A DNA stretch of 64,000 nucleotides from Pedobacter sp. BMA (GTDB lineage Bacteria; Bacteroidota; Bacteroidia; Sphingobacteriales; Sphingobacteriaceae): contig NZ_LECU01000012.1 in the NCBI RefSeq assembly GCF_001027745.1, positions 1-64,000 of the forward strand, read 5' to 3'. Below the pieces are notes generated by a model. It was not told where the DNA came from. It saw only the letters and a list, made by a program, of their open reading frames with translations, and searched no databases. Positions 8,358 to 17,131 of the stretch are shown here, one piece after another (positions within the stretch are counted from its first letter, which is position 1; every line of letters begins with the position of its first letter). The translations under genes were made by a program, and so were the position numbers.

Positions 8358-8394
8358 TTTGCATCATTACGACAAATGTTTGCACTAATCCGAC
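8358..8394 (-). promoter_or_regulatory. 21-bp-spaced direct repeats, candidate AraC operator
   Basis: Two copies of a 16-base element, TTTGCATCATTACGAC at 8358 and TTTGCACTAATCCGAC at 8379 (plus strand), share 12 of 16 positions and are exactly 21 bases apart. AraC-family proteins bind such tandem half-sites. The repeats end 21 bases from the -7 box, where a class II activator would overlap the missing -33 element. Confidence 0.55.
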
Positions 8395-8569
8395 TTAGCA
8401 ATGACTACGGACTATCTAAAAAAATGCAGGCGACATCCGTCAAGCTGCAGTGTCATCACTAACTATTAATAATAACCATCAACTACGTAAACTACCGCAT
8501 CAAAACGCGTAGTTATCCCATAAACTATCCTGCAAGGGATCATGTTATCAAAAAGTTAACTGATCTAAT

Positions 8570-9760
8570 ATGAAAACAAAAATACTGCTATCGATTACCT
8601 TGCTCTCCGCGCTTTTTTCAAATGTAAGCGCGCAGAGAGGATTGCCCCCAAAGCAGGGCACCAAAACCACAATGGTTACCAATTATCCTCAACACCTTGA
8701 TTTTCTTCCGGAAATGGTAAACCTGTTGAAAGTTCCCGACGGATGGCACATTGATGCGGCAGCAGTAGGCCTGGGGCGGCCAAGGATGCTCTATCCCGGG
8801 CCAAAGGGCAGCTTGTACGTTACCCGCCGTGACGGCGGAGACGTATTGATGCTGATTGATAAGGATGGCGACGATAAATTTGATGAAATCAAAACCGTGC
8901 TTTATGATTTTAAAGGCGTTCACGGGATTACGATCAAAGATAACTATCTCTATTTATGTAACAACACTCAGCTGCGAAGATATCCGCTAAAGCCCGACGG
9001 CACCCTTGGCGCGATGGAACTGTTGATCAGTGATTTGCCCAATGGTGGACAGCACCCCAACCGTACGATGACTTTTGGCCCCGACGGAATGCTGTATCTA
9101 TCGGTTGGAACCTTATGTAACGATTGTAAGGAAACTGATAAGGAAGCAGGAACGATGCTGCAGATTGATCCTAAAACGTGGAAACGCACCATATTTGCCA
9201 GTGGCTTGAGAAATACAATTGGATTTGATTTCCATCCCGAAACAGGTGAAATGTGGGGCATAGACAATGGTGGGGATGGAAAGGGAAGTACCTGGCCACC
9301 TGAAGAGGTTAACCGGATTGTTAAAGGCGGAAACTACGGATTTCCTTTTGCGTATGGAAAACAGGAAGTAGATCAGAGCCGTGAGGATCCTGCCGGTGAT
9401 ATAAAAGAAGCAGTGGTGAAAACAACAGTGCCCTCTGTTCTTGAACTAACGGCTCACATGGCGCCTATCGCCTTCGTGTTTTTTAAGGACCAGACAAATA
9501 TTTCCGCCGGATATAAGGGTGATGGCCTTGTGGCCTGGCATGGTTCATGGAATGCCAAAAAAGCAGTAGGTTTTAAAGTACAGCGTATAAGGTTCAACAA
9601 CGGAACCGCTGTAGGTGCGGAGGATTTTCTGACGGGCTTTTTAAAGGGCAACAATCGCTTTGGCAGACCTGCGGGCATAACCATTACCCCGGAGGGCGTA
9701 ATCTACATTTCGGATGATGCAAATGGAGTGATCTACTCAATCAAACAAAATAAACAATAA
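8570..9760 (+). CDS. PQQ-dependent sugar (sorbosone-like) dehydrogenase
   Basis: A 396-residue secreted beta-propeller. Residues 1-21 are a signal peptide ending in VSAQ. The body shows repeated propeller blades with family blocks such as GLGRPRMLYPGPKGSLYVTRR, GVHGITIKDNYLYL, RTMTFGPDGMLYLSVGTLCND, FASGLRNTIGFDFHPETGEMWGIDNGGDG, and LVAWHGSWN near the end. These match periplasmic soluble aldose / L-sorbosone dehydrogenases (Gdh_B, YliI), which oxidise sugars to lactones using PQQ and Ca2+. One base separates it from the next gene, a lactonase-like lipoprotein, so they form an operon. No PQQ synthesis genes are in the window. Confidence 0.8.
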   Translation: MKTKILLSITLLSALFSNVSAQRGLPPKQGTKTTMVTNYPQHLDFLPEMVNLLKVPDGWHIDAAAVGLGRPRMLYPGPKGSLYVTRRDGGDVLMLIDKDGDDKFDEIKTVLYDFKGVHGITIKDNYLYLCNNTQLRRYPLKPDGTLGAMELLISDLPNGGQHPNRTMTFGPDGMLYLSVGTLCNDCKETDKEAGTMLQIDPKTWKRTIFASGLRNTIGFDFHPETGEMWGIDNGGDGKGSTWPPEEVNRIVKGGNYGFPFAYGKQEVDQSREDPAGDIKEAVVKTTVPSVLELTAHMAPIAFVFFKDQTNISAGYKGDGLVAWHGSWNAKKAVGFKVQRIRFNNGTAVGAEDFLTGFLKGNNRFGRPAGITITPEGVIYISDDANGVIYSIKQNKQ

Positions 9761-9761
9761 C

Positions 9762-10748
9762 ATGAAAAAACATCACTATATAGCTATCGCAGCGCTGTTG
9801 GTTACAGGCTGTAGGGTACTTCAACCAAACCCTTCCGAACGTATTAATTTTACCGCAGAAGACACCTATCCGGAGGGGATAGCTTTTGATAAACAAAGAA
9901 GCCTTTACTACGTTTCTTCGGCAAGGCTGGGTACAATCGGAAAGGTATCTCCTGCTGGGATTTATTCTACCCTGTATACCGACAACAGCCTTAAATCTTC
10001 TTACGGAATGAAAGTGCACCCTGATGGTAAAAGGCTGTACGTTTGTGTTGGGGATGCGAACTACAGTAAATTTACTTCTCCGGACACGAGAGCAAAAATG
10101 GCACGTTTGTTAATCATTGATCTGGAAACTGGCAGGAAGCTATCTGATATCAACCTTGCCGATTTAAAGCCCGGAAAGCATTTCCCTAATGACCTGACCT
10201 TTGATGATGCAGGCAATGCTTACATCACCGATAGTTTTGCCCATGCCATATATAAAATTGATGCCGCAGCAAAAGCCACCCTGTTGGTAAGCGATGAGAA
10301 ATTTGTAACTGAAGGGGTTGGCATCAATGGCATCGCATTTCACTCTGCTGGATTTCTAATTGTGGATAACAGCGCTACAGGGATGCTCTACAAGGTACCG
10401 TTAAGCAATCCAAAAAACGTAGAACTGATCAAATCTGACCAGTTCTTTCTTGGTGCAGACGGTTTGCTCTTAAACGCCCCAGACTCGTTAACGATTGTTG
10501 TAAATGGTGGAAACGATAAAATATTTAAGCTTTCAACGAATGATGAATGGAAGACTTCAAAACTTTCGGCGACCACCTTGATTGCAGACCGTTTTACCTA
10601 TCCAGCTACAGTAACACTCAATGGTAACCATGTATGGGTAATGAATGCCCGCTTCAATGAGCTTGTAGATAGCAACTCGGTTCCGGCGAAACAGTTTGCT
10701 ATCCAGAAAGCGGTATTCAAACCTGTTCCGAAAACTAAAGGTAAATAA
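9762..10748 (+). CDS. SMP-30/gluconolactonase-like lipoprotein
   Basis: A 328-residue beta-propeller lipoprotein. The signal ends in the lipobox LVTG-C (Cys17), so it is lipid-anchored in the outer or inner membrane facing the periplasm. Blade motifs resemble SMP-30/gluconolactonase/LRE proteins: YPEGIAFDKQRSLYYVSS, MKVHPDGKRLYV, FPNDLTFDDAGNAYITDSFAHAIYKID and INGIAFHSAGFLIV. The PND and TDS blocks correspond to metal and active-site positions in that family. It follows the sugar dehydrogenase by one base; oxidation to a lactone followed by hydrolysis is the natural reading of the pair. A structural NHL-repeat role is the alternative. Confidence 0.75.
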   Translation: MKKHHYIAIAALLVTGCRVLQPNPSERINFTAEDTYPEGIAFDKQRSLYYVSSARLGTIGKVSPAGIYSTLYTDNSLKSSYGMKVHPDGKRLYVCVGDANYSKFTSPDTRAKMARLLIIDLETGRKLSDINLADLKPGKHFPNDLTFDDAGNAYITDSFAHAIYKIDAAAKATLLVSDEKFVTEGVGINGIAFHSAGFLIVDNSATGMLYKVPLSNPKNVELIKSDQFFLGADGLLLNAPDSLTIVVNGGNDKIFKLSTNDEWKTSKLSATTLIADRFTYPATVTLNGNHVWVMNARFNELVDSNSVPAKQFAIQKAVFKPVPKTKGK

Positions 10749-10809
10749 TAAGATCTTCGGACCTGTAAATTTTTAATGTCCTTGGAGAAGTCAGGACAGA
10801 CTTTTGGAA

Positions 10810-10856
10810 AAATTGTATTTGATAGACAGATAATCTACTGTCTATCAATACAATTT
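10810..10856 (-). terminator. Rho-independent terminator of tRNA-Ala
   Basis: An inverted repeat of 19 bp with one bulged base encloses an 8-base loop; on the minus strand it follows the tRNA by two bases and ends in TTTTTCC. It may also stop the convergent lipoprotein transcript. Confidence 0.75.
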
Positions 10857-10858
10857 AG

Positions 10859-10935
10859 TGGTGGAGAATATCGGATTCGAACCGATCACCTCTTCACTGC
10901 CAGCGAAGCGCTCTAGCCAAATGAGCTAATCCCCC
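10859..10935 (-). tRNA. tRNA-Ala (GGC)
   Basis: The minus strand reads GGGGGATTAGCTC at the 5' end and closes with a complete acceptor stem, discriminator A and an encoded CCA. The anticodon arm has a five-pair stem (CTTCG with TGAAG) around CTGGCAG, giving anticodon GGC. The T-arm contains GGTTCGAATCC. Length is 77 bases with CCA. It is monocistronic and followed at once by a terminator. Confidence 0.95.
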
Positions 10936-11047
10936 AATTTCGATTCGCAGTTAAACAGATTTAAGGAATTGCCCCCTGTGCTGTTGAGGATGAACTATCC
11001 TGCTGCGTTGCAAAAATAGTAATAAGTTTAACTAATACAAATGATAT

Positions 11048-11254
11048 TTAATCTTTAAGTTTAAATGCAAATAAAGCCATAAAACAAATTACCGCCATGG
11101 CCGAAGGTAAAGGATTGGTTATAAATAAGAACAATATAAAAGTGGCAATCAGCATCATCACCATAAACAGCATTCCTTTTTGAAAAGAGTTCATGAAAAA
11201 GATGGCGATAATTGCCAGAAGATAAAAGGGAACGATAAGAGTGGCTAGAAACAT
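11048..11254 (-). CDS. small hypothetical membrane protein
   Basis: A 68-residue, highly hydrophobic protein with two or three likely membrane helices (residues 1-20, 27-47, 50-64) and a short charged tail KLKD. No family is recognised. It lies just downstream of the tRNA-Ala gene in the other direction. An overlapping frame, 11061-11258, is also open but has no coherent hydrophobic pattern, so I chose this one. Probably an inner membrane protein of unknown role. Confidence 0.5.
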   Translation of the reverse strand: MFLATLIVPFYLLAIIAIFFMNSFQKGMLFMVMMLIATFILFLFITNPLPSAMAVICFMALFAFKLKD

Positions 11255-11288
11255 TCACCCAAAATAATATTCCCGTATTAAGCTTAAA

Positions 11289-11936
11289 TTAAGCGGTAAT
11301 TAAATCCTTAATCTCTTCGTTTAGCAAGGCTTGATAGTGGTCAACAAACTGTGATACATGAAAACCGTCCATCAGGGCGTGACTGACATGAATGGAGATG
11401 GTCATGATTTTCCTGCCGTCGAGATCTTTCACTTTACCAAAAGATATTTTGGGGCAGCTATCCTGATAGGAAAAATTACGGGCGTGCGACAGGGATTTGA
11501 AATCGAGCCATGGAAGAGCAGAATAGTGGATTACATTTTCGCCGGAAGAAGATGGGATCAGTCCCCTGGTATTTTGCACCTGCTGAATTTCTTTTTCGGC
11601 GCCTGCCAGGAATTCGTTGAAATCTTCGTTGAAATCGATGTAGCCAAAGCCGAAAGTTCCGTTAGGCCGGTTGATGGTTGCGGAAGCATGCACCTGATCG
11701 TATTTCCAAACCTCGCCATTGGTAATGCGGTAACGAAAAGGCTCTATGGCATTTGCTGCCTGAAGGGACTTGTACAGGTAAAGCAAAAAGAATGATTGTT
11801 CTTTTTGCTTAGCCTCCTGATAGGTTGAAGTGCAGTCGACTTCTACGCTGATGCCGAAGAAGGGTTCTGTGAAACTGTTAAAAAAGTTAAAGTGATCTTT
11901 TCTGATCCAGGTGTTGATATCTATTTTTTCTTTCAT
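11289..11936 (-). CDS. chloramphenicol acetyltransferase-like (CatA family) protein
   Basis: A 215-residue protein of the trimeric CAT fold, normal family length. The signature near the C terminus is SHALMDGFHV with the catalytic HxxxD as H186 and D190. True CATs usually have HHAVCDGFH; here the first His is Ser. An N-terminal RKDHFNFFNSF and the PFFGISVEVDCT block also match. It would transfer acetyl from acetyl-CoA, but whether chloramphenicol is the substrate is uncertain, since many environmental homologues do not confer resistance. It overlaps the upstream HAD gene by four bases, so translation is coupled. Confidence 0.82.
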   Translation of the reverse strand: MKEKIDINTWIRKDHFNFFNSFTEPFFGISVEVDCTSTYQEAKQKEQSFFLLYLYKSLQAANAIEPFRYRITNGEVWKYDQVHASATINRPNGTFGFGYIDFNEDFNEFLAGAEKEIQQVQNTRGLIPSSSGENVIHYSALPWLDFKSLSHARNFSYQDSCPKISFGKVKDLDGRKIMTISIHVSHALMDGFHVSQFVDHYQALLNEEIKDLITA

Positions 11937-12628
11937 TCTAATAATTTAGGTAAAACTTCAGACAGGCTTTCCATCTGATAAAAATTGGCATGTTCAATGG
12001 TGTGATCGATATGCTCGTGTACCCAGGTGGTATGGTAGGGAATATGTACTGCATGCCCTCCAATGTTTAATACGGGCAAAACATCCGATTTCAGTGAGTT
12101 GCCCAGCATCAGAAATTGTTCCGGTTTGCAATCGAGGTGTTTCAGCAATTTTCGATAATCCGATTCCTGCTTATCGCTCATGATTTCAATGTGGTGAAAG
12201 TAATGATCCAATCCGGATTTGTTAAGCTTCCTTTGCTGATCGAGCAAATCACCTTTAGTTGCCACCACCAGTTTATATTTTCCTTGTAATGCTTTTAAAA
12301 CCTCTTCTACGCCATCAAGTAATTCTATTGGTTTGCTGAGCATTTCCTGACCAAGCTGAATGGCTCTGCTGATGACTTCAGGATTGACTTTTCCTTCAGT
12401 TATCCGCAATACCGTTTCAATCATACTGAGCATAAAACCTTTAATACCATAGCCATAAAGCGGTAAATTATCGATTTCCGTTTTTAAGAGTTCGGCTATG
12501 ATGCTGTGGTGGGGCATAAAATCCTCCAGCAGTCCGGCAAACTTGGCTTCGGTTTCCCGGAAGTAGGGCTCATTTACCCAGAGGGTATCATCTGCATCGA
12601 AAGCAATTACGCTAATTTGATTGTTCAT
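11933..12628 (-). CDS. HAD family hydrolase
   Basis: A haloacid dehalogenase-type phosphatase of about 231 residues. Motif I is AFDADDTLW with the nucleophile and acid Asp two residues apart; motif II is VVATKGD; motif III/IV is the K/R then MLGNSLKSDVLP region near residue 180. A four-helix cap lies between. The best start is the ATG giving MNNQISVIAFDADDT; an in-frame ATG nine codons earlier (12655) is possible but adds residues the family lacks. Small phosphorylated metabolites such as nucleotides or sugar phosphates are usual substrates. It overlaps the CAT-like gene and is divergent from a Crp-type regulator. Confidence 0.85.
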   Translation of the reverse strand: MNNQISVIAFDADDTLWVNEPYFRETEAKFAGLLEDFMPHHSIIAELLKTEIDNLPLYGYGIKGFMLSMIETVLRITEGKVNPEVISRAIQLGQEMLSKPIELLDGVEEVLKALQGKYKLVVATKGDLLDQQRKLNKSGLDHYFHHIEIMSDKQESDYRKLLKHLDCKPEQFLMLGNSLKSDVLPVLNIGGHAVHIPYHTTWVHEHIDHTIEHANFYQMESLSEVLPKLLE

Positions 12629-12689
12629 AGTTATTGCACTAATTTCGTGCTGCAAATGTAGATCAAGCTAATTAGATTAAAAAGGACAT

Positions 12690-13280
12690 TTGTCTCAACA
12701 GGAAATGATGTTACGCACCAACTTATCACTTTTATCTTTTATTGAGCGTTATTATGCCGGCAATGAGGAATCAAGAATTACCATCAAGTCATTCCCGGCA
12801 GGGTACAGATTTATTGAACAGGGAGAGCAGATACGCAACATTTACATTGTGAAAGATGGTATTACCAAGTGTTTTATTTCTGAGGAAAACGGAAAGGATT
12901 TCATCATTGAGTTTTTGGGAAAGGGGGAGCTTGCCGGAGAACTGGAGGCCATCAAAAAAATTAATTGCCTTTGTAATGTGGAAGCCATTACGGAGGTGAC
13001 AGTGTTTGCCATTCCCGATCATGTTTTTATTTCCCTGACGGAACAAAATAACGAGTTTAACCGCCTACTGCTTCAGGAACTTTCCACACGGATTATTCAA
13101 ACCAGCTCAAGGGCATCTTTTCAGCAATTGTACACACTGGAATACGGTTTGGAAAAACTGTTGAAGCTACAAACAGACGAGCAGATTTCCATTTCAAAGG
13201 AAGATATGGCGGCCTATCTGGGTATTTCTACACGGAGCTTTAACAGAGTATTAAAATTGGTTCAGGAAAAAAACAGTTGA
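12690..13280 (+). CDS. Crp/Fnr family transcriptional regulator
   Basis: A 196-residue regulator with an N-terminal cyclic-nucleotide-binding-like jelly roll (residues 25-115, including FPAGYRFIEQGEQIRNIYIVKDG) and a C-terminal winged helix ending in SKEDMAAYLGISTRSFNRVLKLV. The strict cAMP-binding residues of E. coli CRP (RxSA) are not evident, and there are no FNR-type N-terminal cysteines, so the signal is unknown. The start appears to be TTG preceded by AAAGGAC; ATG codons five and six codons later are alternatives. It is divergent from the HAD-CAT operon and could regulate it. Confidence 0.85.
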   Translation: MSQQEMMLRTNLSLLSFIERYYAGNEESRITIKSFPAGYRFIEQGEQIRNIYIVKDGITKCFISEENGKDFIIEFLGKGELAGELEAIKKINCLCNVEAITEVTVFAIPDHVFISLTEQNNEFNRLLLQELSTRIIQTSSRASFQQLYTLEYGLEKLLKLQTDEQISISKEDMAAYLGISTRSFNRVLKLVQEKNS

Positions 13281-13607
13281 TCTATAACAACAATGATTCA
13301 TATCACCAAGTCTGCGGATGTATGGAAGGGCATCATTGGTATAGTTATTGTGTGTAAAATATTTTTTTTGCTACTGTAGCGAAATCAAACAAACAAACGT
13401 TTTAGGCTTAAAATGATCTGCCGGATACATTATAAGCATATACACAAATGAATAACCATGCAAAAAAGAACCTTTACATTGACATTTCCAGAATGATCCC
13501 CATGGACGCATCCTAAAGTATTTTAATTTCCAGATATCCTTATCTCGTATAAAAATCACAAGGAATTATTTCCTGGCAATAACTAATCTATTAGTAATCT
13601 TATAATT
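13281..13607. other. 327-base gap without a convincing gene
   Basis: No coding region with a recognisable product is seen. A 62-codon frame on the minus strand (13371-13559) lacks any motif and is probably chance. The stretch presumably holds the promoter of the next gene, but I see no clear TAnnTTTG box. Confidence 0.5.
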
Positions 13608-14207
13608 ATGAGCGCTTTTATCCACATCTACTCAAACTCACTCACTGACGAACTTATTCCAACCCTTTTAAAACGGCTAAATGAACATGAAACTGTATTG
13701 GATATGAATCCATCATTTTCTTTCAGAAACCCATCAGGTTCACTTGCAATGGTTTTTAAATGGGACAAACCCAGCATCACCTCTTTCAATGAAAACAACT
13801 TGAAGTTGAATTTCAGTACCGGAATGCAGTCTTTCGATTTAAAAGAATATAAAAAGAAGCTATTTAAAGACAAGCTGGTAAGGCAAAACTTTTTGCAGAA
13901 ACTGTTTAAAAAGAAAAAAAAGAAAGCTGCGGCACCGGTAAAATTAACTGCAGAAATTGAAGGACAACTAGAAAAATACAACAAGGTTTTCTCACTGAAG
14001 TATTATAGCGGTAACTTATTTGAAAGCCATTTCGCTACCCTTATTGGGGCAATAATTACCGAAATGGGGATTGGTGTGTGTCATTTTACCCACGAGAATA
14101 CCTGGTATACCCATAAAAATGTATTGGGTGAATGTCTTTCCAATCTTTACACATTAGAAGAACTACCTAAACACATTAATAAGAATGCAATTGCTGTAGC
14201 CAGCTAA
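13608..14207 (+). CDS. hypothetical protein
   Basis: A 199-residue soluble protein I do not recognise. It has no signal peptide or membrane segment. A very basic stretch near residues 84-110, including six consecutive lysines, is followed by AAAPVKL, resembling a flexible linker between an N-terminal beta-rich part (residues 1-80) and a C-terminal part (residues 118-199) that contains LIGAIITEMGIGVCHFTHENTWY. It is followed by a strong terminator and is monocistronic. Confidence 0.6.
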   Translation: MSAFIHIYSNSLTDELIPTLLKRLNEHETVLDMNPSFSFRNPSGSLAMVFKWDKPSITSFNENNLKLNFSTGMQSFDLKEYKKKLFKDKLVRQNFLQKLFKKKKKKAAAPVKLTAEIEGQLEKYNKVFSLKYYSGNLFESHFATLIGAIITEMGIGVCHFTHENTWYTHKNVLGECLSNLYTLEELPKHINKNAIAVAS

Positions 14208-14230
14208 AAATCCATTTCATCTACCTATGC

Positions 14231-14263
14231 AAGGTCCTGGCATTATACCAGGACCTTTTTTTA
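14231..14263 (+). terminator. Rho-independent terminator
   Basis: The stem AAGGTCCTGG / CCAGGACCTT encloses a loop of 7 bases and is followed by a T-run. It ends the hypothetical gene at 13608-14207. Confidence 0.85.
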
Positions 14264-14429
14264 TTGTAAAACATATTCCCCATAGCTGTTGTTTCTGGAT
14301 AGCCTGAGCATTTTAATATAAACAATACAATAACTGAAGAAGAACTCATCGAAATCAGGAAATCTTTCTTTAGTTTTATAATAAATTAATAGTTCATCAT
14401 ACCAATAAAAACAAAATCAGATATAGAAT

Positions 14430-15056
14430 ATGAATGTAGCAGACGTATTTAAAAACAATGAGCAATGGATCACTGATAAACTGGCCATCAATCCTGATTA
14501 TTTTACAGAACTGGCAAAAGGACAAACCCCTGAATTTTTATACATCGGCTGTTCGGATAGTCGTGTAACGGCAGAAGATTTAATGGGTATAAAACCAGGA
14601 GAGGCCTTTGTACACCGTAACGTAGCTAATCTGGTAAACAACGTAGACTTAAATGTGATGACCGTTTTAAACTACTCTGTTCGCCATTTGAAAGTGAAAC
14701 ACGTAGTGGTTTGCGGGCATTATAACTGTGGTGGTGTGAAAGCCGCTATGCAGCCTGCAGACATGGGTATCTTAAATCCGTGGTTAAGAAACATCCGTGA
14801 TGTGTACCGTACCCATAAAGATGAATTAAACGCGATTGAGGATGAAGGAAAACGCTATGACCGTTTGGTGGAACTGAATGTTCAGGAACAGTGTGTAAAC
14901 TTGCTTAAAACAGCTGCAATTCAACAAGCGATTACAGAACGTGGTTTAACCGTTCACGGCTGGGTATTTGATATTCGTACCGGCAAGCTTATCGACCTGA
15001 AACTGGATTTCAAAGCTGTGTTAAAAGACATTAAAGAGATATATGACTTGTACTAG
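14430..15056 (+). CDS. can: beta-class carbonic anhydrase
   Basis: A 208-residue cytosolic zinc enzyme that interconverts CO2 and bicarbonate. Zinc ligands are C41, H97 and C100, with the Asp-Arg dyad D43/R45 in IGCSDSRVTAED and the HYNCGGVKAAM block. Length and motifs match the Can/YadF type. No transporter is fused or adjacent, so it probably supplies bicarbonate for biosynthesis. It is monocistronic with its own terminator. Confidence 0.95.
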   Translation: MNVADVFKNNEQWITDKLAINPDYFTELAKGQTPEFLYIGCSDSRVTAEDLMGIKPGEAFVHRNVANLVNNVDLNVMTVLNYSVRHLKVKHVVVCGHYNCGGVKAAMQPADMGILNPWLRNIRDVYRTHKDELNAIEDEGKRYDRLVELNVQEQCVNLLKTAAIQQAITERGLTVHGWVFDIRTGKLIDLKLDFKAVLKDIKEIYDLY

Positions 15057-15080
15057 TTCGGGTAATAGATTATAAATGGA

Positions 15081-15127
15081 AAAGTCCGGAGTACAGGTTT
15101 GATGACCAGAACTCCGGACTTTTTTTG
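15081..15127 (+). terminator. Rho-independent terminator, bidirectional
   Basis: The stem AAGTCCGGAGT / ACTCCGGACTT with an 18-base loop is followed by seven T on the plus strand, 25 bases after the carbonic anhydrase stop. Its symmetry lets it also serve the convergent kduD operon. Confidence 0.8.
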
Positions 15128-15141
15128 TCTTAGAGGTGATA

Positions 15142-15909
15142 CTATCGTCCCATCCAGCCACCGTCAACCGTTAGGATCGTTCCGTGCACATAATCGCTTG
15201 CACCCGAGGCCAGGAATAAGGTTGGACCTTTGAAATCCTCCGGAGTTCCCCATCTTCCGGCGGGTATACGTGCCAGTATCGATGTGCTTCTATCCTGATC
15301 TTCCCTTAAAGCAGATGTATTATCAGTTGCAATATAGCCAGGAGCAATGGCGTTTACATTAACCCCTTTAGCTGCCCATTCATTGGCAAACGCTTTAGTT
15401 AATGATGCAATAGCACCTTTACTGGCAGCATAGCCTGGAACGGTAATACCACCCTGGAATGATAAAAGCGAGGCCGTAAAAATAACCTTCCCGCTTCCTC
15501 TGTTAACCATATCTCGGCCGATCTCTCTGGTCAAAATAAATGGTGCAGTCTGGTTAACGGCAATCACTTCATCCCACATTTCATCGGGGTGTTCGGCAAT
15601 TGGTTTACGCAATATTGTTCCCGCATTATTAACCAGAATATCGATTACCGGATGATCGGCCTTTACTTGTGCGGCAAATTTAAGGGTAGACTCGCGATCG
15701 CTGAAATTACATTGATAAGCATAAAACCTTCTTCCCAGTGCAGTAACTTCCTGTTCTATTGAGCTTCCCTGCAGTTCAAGATTGGCAGAAACCCCGATAA
15801 TGTCGGCGCCGGCTTCTGCAAGGGCAAGCGCCATTGCTTTACCAATTCCCCTTTTGCAACCTGTAACCAGCGCAGTTTTACCACTTAGATTGAATATATT
15901 TTGTGACAT
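15142..15909 (-). CDS. kduD: 2-dehydro-3-deoxy-D-gluconate 5-dehydrogenase (KduD)
   Basis: A 255-residue short-chain dehydrogenase. The nucleotide-binding TGCKRGIG is at residues 17-23, NNAG at 94-97, and the catalytic Y160-x3-K164 in GYAASKG. Overall sequence (LSGKTALVTG, RKPIAEHPDEMWDEVIAVNQ, DNTSALREDQDRSTSILARIPAGRWG) is typical of KduD, which reduces 3-deoxy-D-glycero-2,5-hexodiulosonate to KDG with NADH in the cytosol. It is the last gene of the utilization operon, 23 bases after the DUF4861 gene, and works directly after KduI encoded in the same cluster. Confidence 0.93.
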   Translation of the reverse strand: MSQNIFNLSGKTALVTGCKRGIGKAMALALAEAGADIIGVSANLELQGSSIEQEVTALGRRFYAYQCNFSDRESTLKFAAQVKADHPVIDILVNNAGTILRKPIAEHPDEMWDEVIAVNQTAPFILTREIGRDMVNRGSGKVIFTASLLSFQGGITVPGYAASKGAIASLTKAFANEWAAKGVNVNAIAPGYIATDNTSALREDQDRSTSILARIPAGRWGTPEDFKGPTLFLASGASDYVHGTILTVDGGWMGR

Positions 15910-15932
15910 AAGATCTTAATTTGTATGATATT

Positions 15933-17066
15933 TTATTTGACCGTTATTTTCAATGGTGTTTTCAATTGTTGCTGAAATTCTTTTAAGTATTTAAACCATG
16001 AGGTTTCATCAGCAATTCTACCACCCTTATTCCATGCTGCACCGGCATAGTAAACATAAGGGATGTTATTTTTAACTTCAGTTAACGCTAATAGTTGTTT
16101 TGGTTCTGCCAAGGTGCTCGTGAATGATTTTCCGCTTACAGCGCCTACGCCGGTTATCCCATCCGCTCCGTGTACCGGTTCCCAATATCCGATTACGCCA
16201 CTTTGATCCTGCAGCGCCTTCATATCTTTTTCGCCTCTGGTTGCAAGACCAATGGCAACAGGCAAACTGCCGCTGCCTGACCAGCTATATACATTTTCGA
16301 TTTTGTTTAATTGTGAACCTGCATCGATCGATATCGTTTTAGTTACCTTCACCTTTTTTCCGGCAACATCCCATTCATCATAAGTAAGCTGAAAAGTGGA
16401 ACGCAAGGGACCATTATCCAACACTTTAGAAGTGCGGTAATTACCGGAATAGTAAACTTTGTTATTCAGGTATGGTGCCATACTTCCGGCACCAAGGGTG
16501 AAGCCAACGCTATAATAATCTAAGCCATCGCCATGATCTTTATGATAATCGTTCTTTTTATAGCGGTCGTTTACCACAAGCTTTTCTGTGCTTTTCACCC
16601 ACACATCGATACCATAGGCATCCTCTGATGTTTTCTCTAAAGCCTTACCATACATCCTGAAAGCGATACGGTCGTTTTCCCATGCAAAATCATCTTTACG
16701 TTCGGGCACATAGCGGGCAAAAGTTTTTGCTACAACTGGTTTGGCTTTTGATGCAAAGATGAGCAAGACCAGGCTTTCCTGCGCCTTTGCAGAAACCTGT
16801 AACAACAGGTTTTGTACTATTTTTTCACCTTTATATTCAAGCTGATGCGGGATTTCAGTTTCTGTATTCTTGTTCATGACCAAAAACTTGGCGGTATCAA
16901 TTTTCGGATCGGCTTTTAAAATCTGCGCCCAGGGAATTGAAACCACCACATCCACCCTGTTAGCAGAAGATGAATTTTTAATTGTTATGGTTGGGTATTT
17001 CTGCTGTGCAAATGCATGAGAAGAGAATAATAAAAGCAGTACAATACAGTGAAAGATTCTTTTCAT
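15933..17066 (-). CDS. DUF4861 family secreted protein
   Basis: A 377-residue exported protein with signal peptide residues 1-20 ending in AFAQ. The body matches the DUF4861 layout: an N-terminal beta domain (IPWAQILKADPKIDTAKFLVMN), RYVPERKDDFAWENDRIAFRMYG near residue 120, and a C-terminal GYWEPVHGADGITGVG. DUF4861 proteins recur in loci for uronate-containing glycans such as pectin or ulvan; a hydrolase or lyase-accessory role is suspected but not assigned here. Its position between kduI and kduD supports a role in uronate release in the periplasm. Confidence 0.8.
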   Translation of the reverse strand: MKRIFHCIVLLLLFSSHAFAQQKYPTITIKNSSSANRVDVVVSIPWAQILKADPKIDTAKFLVMNKNTETEIPHQLEYKGEKIVQNLLLQVSAKAQESLVLLIFASKAKPVVAKTFARYVPERKDDFAWENDRIAFRMYGKALEKTSEDAYGIDVWVKSTEKLVVNDRYKKNDYHKDHGDGLDYYSVGFTLGAGSMAPYLNNKVYYSGNYRTSKVLDNGPLRSTFQLTYDEWDVAGKKVKVTKTISIDAGSQLNKIENVYSWSGSGSLPVAIGLATRGEKDMKALQDQSGVIGYWEPVHGADGITGVGAVSGKSFTSTLAEPKQLLALTEVKNNIPYVYYAGAAWNKGGRIADETSWFKYLKEFQQQLKTPLKITVK

Positions 17067-17131
17067 TGTTTATAGGATTGAGGTAAACAAACAATAAGCG
17101 TGGGATAGACCCCAGGCTTATTTTGAATAAC

